This document shows, piece by piece, positions 26,720-32,333 of a DNA stretch of 32,333 bases; positions within the stretch are counted from its first letter, which is position 1; each line of letters opens with the position of its first letter. The notes beneath the pieces are model-generated. The model was not told the origin of the DNA. It made no database searches and saw only the letters and a list, made by a program, of their open reading frames with translations. The position numbers were made by a program, and so were the translations under genes. Source of the stretch: Rhodoferax sp. (GTDB lineage: Bacteria > Pseudomonadota > Gammaproteobacteria > Burkholderiales > Burkholderiaceae_C); NCBI GenBank assembly GCA_018063505.1, contig JAGPBF010000010.1:1-32333 (forward strand), read 5' to 3'.

Positions 26720-28849
26720 ATGCCGAAGTATCGGGCGCCGATGTCTGCCGTCGGGGATCGTGCGTCCAGAATCGCGTTCAAGCACGATATTGATCGCATA
26801 TACCTTTGGTACATGGCCGGCTTTCTGGCCTTCGTCCTGGCCCTGGCAATGCTCGAACAAGTGGGATTGCCGCGACGCTGGATCGGATCGATCTTCCTGC
26901 TGGGCTCGATCGGACTCTATGCCGGTATCGGCATCCTGAGCCGGACCCATGATGCCGTGGAGTATTACGTCGCGGGGCGCCGCGTGCCGGCGATGTACAA
27001 CGGCATGGCAACCGGTGCCGACTGGATGTCGGCGGCGTCGTTCATTGGGCTGGGCGGCACCTTGTACCTCACCGGCTACGGCGGGCTGGCATTCATCATG
27101 GGCTGGACCGGCGGTTATTGCCTGGTAGCGCTGTTTCTGGCGCCTTATCTGCGCAAGTTCGGCCAGTTCACGGTGCCCGATTTTCTGGGCGACCGGTATG
27201 GCGGCAATCTGCCACGGCTGCTGGGCATCATCGCGGCGATCCTGTGTTCCTTCACCTACGTGGTGGCGCAGATTTCCGGTGTCGGCCTGATCACGTCGCA
27301 GCTGACCGGGGTGCAGTTCGAGCTGGGTATTTTCCTGGGGCTGGGTGGAATTTTGGTGTGTTCCTTCCTGGGCGGCATGCGTGCAGTGACGTGGACGCAG
27401 GTCGCGCAATACTTCATTCTGATCGTTGCCTACATGATCCCGGTGGTCTGGTTGTCCGTGAAGCAGACCGGTTTTCCGGTGCCGCAGGTGATCTACGGTT
27501 ACCAACTGGAGAAGGTGACGGCGCTCGAGAAGAAATTGCTGGTCGATCCCGGCGAACTGGCGGTGCGCAAGGTTTTTGCGGAGCGTTCGGCCGAACTGGC
27601 CAAGCGGCTCAAGGCGCCGGCCGCAGCGCTGGCGGAGGAACGGCGAAAGACCAAGGCCCGGCTTGATCGGCTGAATGCGGCCGGTGGCACCGGGGCTGCC
27701 ACCGATATCGCCGCGGCCGAAAAGGCGCTGTTCAGCCTGCCAGTGGACCCGCAGGCCGCGATCGCACGCTGGAGCAGTGCCAAATCCAGTGCAGACGCGA
27801 AGGCCGAGCCACTCAACGGCATGGTTCCCCACGGCCAGCCTTTCACTGGCGACCCAGACGGAAGCCCGGGGCAACGCCAAGCCTATGACGTGGCCCGGCG
27901 CAATTTCCTGGCCCTGATCTTCTGCCTGATGGTGGGCACTGCCGCGTTGCCGCATATCCTGATGCGCTACTACACCGTACCCAGCGTCAAGGAGGCACGC
28001 GAGTCGGTGGGATGGTCCATGGTGTTCATCTTCCTGCTGTATTTCACGGCGCCGGCGCTCGCGGTGCTGGTGAAATACGAGATCTTCACGGTGGTGGTGG
28101 GGACACCCTTCGACCAGTTGCCAACCTGGATCGCGTCGTGGAGCAAGGTCGATCCGTCGCTGTTGTCGGTCACCGACATCAACCACGATGGAATCCTGCA
28201 GCTCAACGAAATGAGCATCAGCGGTGACATCCTGGTGCTGGCCACGCCGGAGATCGGTGGCCTGCCGTATGTCGTGTCCGGACTGGTGGCTGCCGGCGGC
28301 CTTGCTGCAGCCCTGTCCACGGCAGACGGACTGCTGCTCACGATCGCCAACGCACTGAGCCACGACCTGTATTACAAGATGATCGACCCCAACGCCTCGA
28401 CAGCGCGTCGCGTCGCCTTGTCCAAGATGCTGGTGCTGGTGGTCGCACTTGCGGCTGCGTATGTTGCGTCGCAAAAACCCGCCGACATCCTGTTCCTGGT
28501 GTCGGCTGCATTCTCGTTTGCCGCCGCCTCGTTTTTTCCTGCCCTGACGCTGGGCATATTCTGGAAACGTGCCACCGGCATCGCGGCCTCACTGGGCATG
28601 GCCGCCGGACTGCTGACGACAGGGTACTACATGGTCATGAACCAGCCCTGGCTGCGCAGCGTGTTCGGCGTGACGTCTGCGGTTCGCCTGTGGTGGGACA
28701 TTCAGCCCATTTCGGCGGGCCTGTTTGGCGTACCAGTCGGATTTGCCGTGATCCTGCTGGTCAGCCTGGTGACGCGAAAACCCGACCGTGCGGCCGAAGC
28801 GCTGGTGGAGTACATCCGGTACCCGCGGCTGAACGCCGACCGTCCCTGA
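26720..28849 (+). CDS. Sodium/solute symporter, VC_2705 type (ActP-like)
   Basis: Inner-membrane sodium-coupled transporter of the SSS family, 709 residues, larger than the usual 500-600. Family features are DAVEYYVAGRRVPAMYNGMA, ADWMSAASFIGLGG, FTVPDFLGDRYGG and the late helix GLAAALSTADGLLLTIANALSHD. Acetate or another short carboxylate is the likely substrate by family, not proven. A hydrophilic insert at about residues 262-390 is Lys/Glu/Ala-rich and probably helical. A second loop carries DINHDGILQLNE (residues 486-497), a full EF-hand calcium-loop pattern. It is the last gene of the set after the DUF4212 subunit; ppsA upstream suggests a gluconeogenic carbon source. Confidence 0.92.
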   Translation: MPKYRAPMSAVGDRASRIAFKHDIDRIYLWYMAGFLAFVLALAMLEQVGLPRRWIGSIFLLGSIGLYAGIGILSRTHDAVEYYVAGRRVPAMYNGMATGADWMSAASFIGLGGTLYLTGYGGLAFIMGWTGGYCLVALFLAPYLRKFGQFTVPDFLGDRYGGNLPRLLGIIAAILCSFTYVVAQISGVGLITSQLTGVQFELGIFLGLGGILVCSFLGGMRAVTWTQVAQYFILIVAYMIPVVWLSVKQTGFPVPQVIYGYQLEKVTALEKKLLVDPGELAVRKVFAERSAELAKRLKAPAAALAEERRKTKARLDRLNAAGGTGAATDIAAAEKALFSLPVDPQAAIARWSSAKSSADAKAEPLNGMVPHGQPFTGDPDGSPGQRQAYDVARRNFLALIFCLMVGTAALPHILMRYYTVPSVKEARESVGWSMVFIFLLYFTAPALAVLVKYEIFTVVVGTPFDQLPTWIASWSKVDPSLLSVTDINHDGILQLNEMSISGDILVLATPEIGGLPYVVSGLVAAGGLAAALSTADGLLLTIANALSHDLYYKMIDPNASTARRVALSKMLVLVVALAAAYVASQKPADILFLVSAAFSFAAASFFPALTLGIFWKRATGIAASLGMAAGLLTTGYYMVMNQPWLRSVFGVTSAVRLWWDIQPISAGLFGVPVGFAVILLVSLVTRKPDRAAEALVEYIRYPRLNADRP

Positions 28850-28879
28850 ACCGCGTTGGCGCCCTTTGGCGTGACTGGG

Positions 28880-28909
28880 TAGACCGCGGCACGATCTGTG
28901 GCATATAAT
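28880..28909 (+). promoter_or_regulatory. Sigma-70 promoter of rpsF operon
   Basis: A perfect -10 TATAAT at 28904-28909 and TAGACC at 28880-28885 (four of six -35 bases) are separated by 18 bases. It lies about 100 bases before the rpsF start, leaving room for a structured leader. Confidence 0.7.
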
Positions 28910-28940
28910 CGCGGGCTTCGCCTTGCCACACCTTGTTTAG

Positions 28941-28967
28941 ACGCCGGGGGTGGCTTTACCGGCCCCA
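28941..28967 (+). promoter_or_regulatory. Possible S6:S18 autoregulatory leader element
   Basis: In the leader before rpsF, GGGG (28946-28949) can pair with CCCC (28963-28966) around an internal bulge and a GG/CC helix, with ACCG at 28958-28961. Many bacteria have an rpsF leader motif bound by the S6:S18 complex, with a conserved CCG. An alternative pairing, GCCGG/CCGGC, competes. The match was made by eye. Confidence 0.35.
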
Positions 28968-29007
28968 GATCCATACCAAGGAAGAGGGCCATCCACAAGG
29001 AGTATGC

Positions 29008-29421
29008 ATGCGTCACTACGAAATCATTCTCATGATCCATCCGGATCAGAGCGAGCAGGTTCCAGCCATGCTGGAACGCTACAAGACCATGATCACCGCC
29101 GGCGGCGGCAAGATCCATCGGGTCGAAGACTGGGGTCGGCGCCAGTTGGTCTACATGATCAACAAGCTCGCCAAGGCCCATTACCTGTGTATCAACATCG
29201 AAGCCGACCAGGCCGTGATGGGTGAACTCGAGCATGCATTCAAGTTCAATGATGCCGTGTTACGCCATCTGACCGTGCTGCGCAAGAAGGCAGACATCAC
29301 GCCTTCGTCGATGATGAAAACCGTTGAGCGCGAAGACGCACGCAAGGCCCAGCAGGCCGAGTTTCACGGTAACAACAACGATCGCAACAACAGCGACCGG
29401 AACAACGACCGCAACAACTGA
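29008..29421 (+). CDS. rpsF: 30S ribosomal protein S6
   Basis: Small-subunit protein that pairs with S18 on the platform of the 30S subunit, 137 residues. The start [19 protein letters not shown] and the core [20 protein letters not shown] are typical. Ordinary betaproteobacterial S6 is near 124 residues. Here the C-terminus ends in a low-complexity tail of Asn, Asp and Arg ([18 protein letters not shown]) made from a short repeated codon pattern. AAGGAG lies five bases before ATG 29008, so the start is certain. It heads the operon rpsF-priB-rpsR-rplI. Confidence 0.97.
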   Translation: MRHYEIILMIHPDQSEQVPAMLERYKTMITAGGGKIHRVEDWGRRQLVYMINKLAKAHYLCINIEADQAVMGELEHAFKFNDAVLRHLTVLRKKADITPSSMMKTVEREDARKAQQAEFHGNNNDRNNSDRNNDRNN

Positions 29422-29435
29422 TTGACCCACGCGGG

Positions 29436-29777
29436 GTGAATGAGGCTGCCAACCGCCTGATCCTGACCGCCAGTGTGGTGGAACGCGATGCGATGCGTTA
29501 CACGCCGGCAGGAATCCCGGCCCTGAACCTCAAACTGGAGCATGCCTCCAGTGTCGAGGAAGCAGGGCAGGTGAGACAGATCAAGGCGGCCTTGAAGGCG
29601 GTGGCACTGGGTGCAAATGCCGAGCGACTGGCAAAACAGGTCGCAGGCAGCGTCTGGAATTTCACCGGCTTTCTGGCCACACCCCGCAACGGTAAATCCG
29701 TCGTCTTTCACATACAGGAATTTTCGCCAGCTCCAACCCCGTTGTCTCAGCAGGTCGCGCCGCTTCAGTCAGACTGA
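29436..29777 (+). CDS. priB: Primosomal replication protein N
   Basis: Single-OB-fold DNA-binding protein that helps PriA reload DnaB at stalled forks, 113 residues. Features seen are NRLILTASVVERDAMRYTPAG, the strand ALNLKLEHAS, and WNFTGFLATPRNGKSVVFHI, which ends the OB fold; a short polar tail follows. The start is GTG at 29436, 14 bases after the rpsF stop, with only GCGGGG as a weak ribosome site, so coupled translation is likely. Its place between rpsF and rpsR is the conserved one in beta- and gammaproteobacteria. Confidence 0.93.
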   Translation: MNEAANRLILTASVVERDAMRYTPAGIPALNLKLEHASSVEEAGQVRQIKAALKAVALGANAERLAKQVAGSVWNFTGFLATPRNGKSVVFHIQEFSPAPTPLSQQVAPLQSD

Positions 29778-29807
29778 CCACTGCGCCTGCCAACCGAAGG
29801 AAATACC

Positions 29808-30089
29808 ATGCCAGGACCCAAACGTTTCAACAAAGACAAGCGCCCCAAGCGCCCGGCCCAGAATCTGCTGTTCAAGCGCAAGCGCTTTTGCCGCTTTACT
29901 GTCACCGGCGTCGAAGAGATCGACTACAAGGACATCGACACCTTGCGCGATTTCATTGCCGAAAACGGCAAGATCATTCCCGCCCGCCTGACCGGCACCC
30001 GGGCGATATTCCAGCGCCAGCTCAACACCGCCATCAAGCGTGCACGCTTCCTGGCCATGCTGCCGTATAGCGACCAGCACCGCATCTAA
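29808..30089 (+). CDS. rpsR: 30S ribosomal protein S18
   Basis: Small-subunit protein that forms a dimer with S6, 93 residues. The N-terminus is strongly basic ([16 protein letters not shown]), followed by the conserved [38 protein letters not shown] and [24 protein letters not shown] lies shortly before ATG 29808. It lies 30 bases after priB and 12 before rplI. Nothing unusual. Confidence 0.98.
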   Translation: MPGPKRFNKDKRPKRPAQNLLFKRKRFCRFTVTGVEEIDYKDIDTLRDFIAENGKIIPARLTGTRAIFQRQLNTAIKRARFLAMLPYSDQHRI

Positions 30090-30101
30090 GGGGTCACGAA
30101 C

Positions 30102-30554
30102 ATGCAAATCATTCTGCTCGACAAGGTCGTGAACCTTGGCAATCTCGGTGAAATCGTCAAGGTCAAAGACGGTTACGCCCGCAATTTCCTGATTCCTTCC
30201 GGACGTGCCCGCCGCGCAACCGCGTCGGCCAAGCTGGAGTTCGAAGCCAAGCGCGCCGAACTCGAAAAGGCCGCTGCCGCCAAACTGGCCGAGGCGCAAG
30301 CCGTCGGCGAGAAGCTCGGTGGCTCGACCTGCAAGCTGACCCAGAAGGCCGGCGTTGACGGTCGTCTGTTTGGCTCGGTCACCAACGCGGACATCGCCGA
30401 GGAACTGGTCAAGCAAGGTTACAAAATCGTCAAATCGCAGATCCGCATGCCCTCCGGCCCGATCAAGGTCGTGAGCGACACGACGGTGAGCGTGGCACTG
30501 CACACCGACGTCTCCGTGGATATCACCGTCTCGGTGTACGGCGAGACGGCCTGA
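30102..30554 (+). CDS. rplI: 50S ribosomal protein L9
   Basis: Large-subunit protein that binds 23S rRNA near the L1 stalk, 150 residues, normal length. The N-terminal domain is classic ([19 protein letters not shown], then [20 protein letters not shown]), followed by the long Lys/Ala/Glu helix and the C-terminal domain ([21 protein letters not shown]). AAGGGG precedes ATG 30102. Last ribosomal gene of the operon; a large inverted repeat lies downstream. Confidence 0.98.
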   Translation: MQIILLDKVVNLGNLGEIVKVKDGYARNFLIPSGRARRATASAKLEFEAKRAELEKAAAAKLAEAQAVGEKLGGSTCKLTQKAGVDGRLFGSVTNADIAEELVKQGYKIVKSQIRMPSGPIKVVSDTTVSVALHTDVSVDITVSVYGETA

Positions 30555-30599
30555 GCGTCGGTCAATTGCCTCAAAGCGGGCCCGGTGTCATGCCGGACC

Positions 30600-30659
30600 C
30601 GCCCGCAAACACAAAAGCCACCAGGGCGCACGCCATGGTGGCTTTTGTGTTTGCGGGCG
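30600..30659. terminator. 24-bp perfect inverted repeat between rplI and dnaB
   Basis: Left arm 30600-30623 and right arm 30636-30659 are exact reverse complements over 24 bases, with a 12-base loop. The arms contain ACAAAAGCCACCA and its complement, so a T-rich stretch lies inside the right arm rather than after the stem. It begins 46 bases after rplI. It may end the ribosomal transcript or limit read-through into dnaB. The lack of a T run after the stem makes simple intrinsic termination unsure; a mobile-repeat origin is possible. Confidence 0.6.
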
Positions 30660-30770
30660 CGACTTGTCCCGCCATTTCCACAACTTGTGCACAGCCTCTG
30701 CCGGCGCTTGTCCCCAGCTTTTCACTCGACGCACGGCAACTGCCAGCGTAGCATCAAAGGCCAACCCTTC

Positions 30771-32180
30771 ATGACCATGTCCGCCGTACTTTCCGCTGCA
30801 GATGATTACAGTGACGATCGCCAGATCGCCCAGTTGCGTGTCCCACCGCATTCGAACGAGGCTGAATCCAGTGTGCTGGGTGGCCTGTTGCTGGACAACG
30901 GCGCCTGGGATCGGGTGTCCGATCTGCTGACCGACGAAGACTTCTACCGCTATGAGCACAAACTGGTCTACGGCGCCATCGGCGCCCTGATCAACGCCAG
31001 CAAACCGGCCGACGTGATCACGGTATTCGAGCACCTGCAAAGCCAGGGCAAGGCCGATGAGATCGGGGGCCTTGCATATCTGAATTCACTGGCCCAATAC
31101 GTGCCCAGCGCCGGCAATATCCGCCGTTATGCCGAAATCGTGCGCGAGCGGTCGATCTTGCGCAAGCTGGTCAGCGCCAGCGACGAAATCGCCACCAACG
31201 CCTTCAATCCCAAGGGCCGGCCGGTAGCCGATATTGTTGACGAGGCCGAGCGCAAGATCTTCCAGATCGGCGAGCAGGGCTCGCGCATGAAGCAGGGTTT
31301 TCAGGCCATGGATACCCTGGTCGTGGACCTGCTCGACCGGGTGCAGGAAATGGCCGACAACCCGAACGACGTGACCGGTGTACCGACGGGCTTCTACGAT
31401 CTGGACCGTATGACGGCCGGCTTCCAGGCCGGAGACCTGATCGTTCTGGCGGCCCGTCCGTCGATGGGCAAGACCGCATTTGCGATCAACATCGCCGAGC
31501 ACGTGGCCTTGAACGAAGGTCTGCCGGTCGCGGTATTCTCGATGGAAATGGGCGCCGCCCAGCTGGCGGTACGTATCGTCGGTTCGATTGGCCGCATCGA
31601 CCAGAGCCATCTGCGCACCGGCAAGCTGACCGACGAAGAATGGCCGCGACTGACCGAGGCCATCGAGAAGCTGCGTACTATTTCGCTGCATATTGACGAG
31701 ACCGCCGGTCTCAAGTCCAGCGAGTTGCGCGCCAACGCGCGCCGCCTGGCCCGCCAGTGCGGCCAGCTCGGACTGATCGTTGTCGACTACCTGCAACTGA
31801 TGAGCGGCTCGGGCGGCTCCGACGAGAACCGCGCAACCGAACTGGGCGAAATCTCGCGCGGCCTGAAGATGCTGGCCAAGGAGCTGAAGTGCCCCGTCAT
31901 TGCCCTGTCGCAGCTCAACCGCAGCGTCGAGCAACGGCCGGACAAGCGCCCGATGATGAGCGATTTGCGCGAATCAGGCGCGATCGAACAGGATGCCGAC
32001 ATCATCATGTTCATCTACCGCGACGAGTACTACACCAAGGATGCCTGCAAGGAACCTGGTGTAGCCGAAATCCTGATTGCCAAGCAACGCAACGGCCCGA
32101 CCGGCGTCGTCAAACTGGCGTTCCTGCGCCAGATCACCAAGTTCGAAAGCCTGGCCAGCGGCAACAACGGGGATTTCTGA
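30771..32180 (+). CDS. dnaB: Replicative DNA helicase
   Basis: Hexameric 5'-3' helicase that unwinds DNA at the replication fork, 469 residues, normal length. The N-terminal primase-interacting domain starts near VPPHSNEAESSVLGGLLLD. The RecA-like motor has Walker A ARPSMGKTAFA (near residue 229), VFSMEMGAAQLAVR, and Walker B LIVVDYLQLMSG. The end motif SDLRESGAIEQDADIIMFIY is conserved. No intein or insertion is present. ATG 30771 is chosen with AAAGG about ten bases upstream; another ATG follows at 30777, and the frame stays open upstream through the hairpin, but without homology. Its linkage to priB is conserved. Confidence 0.97.
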   Translation: MTMSAVLSAADDYSDDRQIAQLRVPPHSNEAESSVLGGLLLDNGAWDRVSDLLTDEDFYRYEHKLVYGAIGALINASKPADVITVFEHLQSQGKADEIGGLAYLNSLAQYVPSAGNIRRYAEIVRERSILRKLVSASDEIATNAFNPKGRPVADIVDEAERKIFQIGEQGSRMKQGFQAMDTLVVDLLDRVQEMADNPNDVTGVPTGFYDLDRMTAGFQAGDLIVLAARPSMGKTAFAINIAEHVALNEGLPVAVFSMEMGAAQLAVRIVGSIGRIDQSHLRTGKLTDEEWPRLTEAIEKLRTISLHIDETAGLKSSELRANARRLARQCGQLGLIVVDYLQLMSGSGGSDENRATELGEISRGLKMLAKELKCPVIALSQLNRSVEQRPDKRPMMSDLRESGAIEQDADIIMFIYRDEYYTKDACKEPGVAEILIAKQRNGPTGVVKLAFLRQITKFESLASGNNGDF

Positions 32181-32181
32181 G

Positions 32182-32256
32182 AACTTGTGTGCCAGACCAA
32201 TAAATTGCGCAGCAATTTTTGCTCTGGCACCAACACTTCGTCGGATGTCGGCTGTT
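32182..32256. repeat. Tandem repeat unit 1 (75 bp)
   Basis: First of two near-identical tandem copies directly after dnaB. It contains GTGCCAGA...TCTGGCAC as an outer inverted repeat and AAATTGC-GCA-GCAATTT plus further T as an inner hairpin, which could also act as a terminator for dnaB. Compared with unit 2 it differs only in about 16 bases within the inner hairpin region. Confidence 0.9.
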
Positions 32257-32257
32257 C

Positions 32258-32333
32258 AACTTGTGTGCCAGACCCATAAACAAGCGCAGCAATTTTTGCT
32301 CTGGCACCAACACTTCGTCGGATGTCGGCTGTT
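32258..32333. repeat. Tandem repeat unit 2 (76 bp)
   Basis: Second copy, ending at the window edge, so the array may continue. The outer GTGCCAGA/TCTGGCAC inverted repeat is kept, but the inner hairpin is broken (CATAAACAAGCGCAGC in place of AATAAATTGCGCAGC). The last 50 or more bases match unit 1 exactly. Confidence 0.9.

Noticed and set aside
26666-28474. A 602-residue open frame on the minus strand opposite the symporter
   Set aside because: His/Gln/Arg-rich translation without motifs, fully antisense to a clear transporter gene.
30585-30770. Upstream extension of the dnaB frame through the inverted repeat
   Set aside because: The added residues are not DnaB-like and would be encoded by the palindrome arms; ATG 30771 gives the family N-terminus.
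1-32333. CRISPR arrays, tRNA or rRNA genes, prophage or integrase genes
   Set aside because: I looked for regularly spaced repeats, cloverleaf-type ends with CCA and phage-type genes and saw none; the only tandem repeat is at the window end and has no spacers.

Overview
This GC-rich window looks like the core chromosome of a betaproteobacterium of the order Burkholderiales. The evidence is gene content and order: surE-pcm-nlpD-rlmD, rpsF-priB-rpsR-rplI-dnaB, divergent ppsR/ppsA, and tonB-exbB-exbD-hemP. The family cannot be fixed from sequence reading alone. I see no rRNA, tRNA, CRISPR array, prophage or complete insertion sequence.

Layout. (1) 228-5181, minus strand: a stress and envelope group with a large KatE-type catalase, a two-HKD phospholipase D/cardiolipin-synthase protein and an uncharacterised 157-residue protein. 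(2) 5390-8127: a short-chain dehydrogenase, a hotdog thioesterase, a small hydrophilic orphan, and a quinone-oxidoreductase-like protein on the minus strand. (3) 8243-13103, plus strand: surE, pcm, nlpD, a PolB-like 3'-5' exonuclease and rlmD in a tight operon. The place often held by rpoS, just after nlpD, is held here by the exonuclease. (4) 13141-14915: a small lipoprotein, a Bax-inhibitor-1/YccA membrane protein with a clear terminator, and a GlcG/HbpS-like protein.

(5) 14931-21624, all minus strand: an iron acquisition block. A Fur-box-like site precedes a Fiu-like TonB-dependent siderophore receptor, followed by a PiuC Fe(II)/2-oxoglutarate hydroxylase and an FMN alpha-hydroxyacid oxidase whose start overlaps the piuC stop. 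A second, strongly palindromic Fur-box-like site precedes tonB-exbB-exbD-hemP. The receptor imports ferric siderophore, TonB-ExbB-ExbD supplies energy, and HemP points to haem use as well. (6) 21954-28849: ppsR (regulatory kinase/phosphorylase) divergent from its target ppsA (PEP synthase), then a small membrane protein, a TPR protein, and a two-part sodium/solute symporter (DUF4212 subunit plus a 709-residue transporter). Together these suggest carboxylate uptake feeding gluconeogenesis. (7) 28880-32180: the ribosomal/replication operon rpsF-priB-rpsR-rplI, a 24-bp perfect inverted repeat, then dnaB. (8) The last 152 bases are two tandem copies of a 75-76 bp palindrome-containing repeat that may continue beyond the window.

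Most of the window is ordinary housekeeping sequence. I did not find a clearly novel multi-gene system. The points most worth checking are the hydroxyacid oxidase in the iron operon, the missing rpoS, the EF-hand-like loop inside the symporter, the long perfect hairpin before dnaB, and the terminal tandem repeats.
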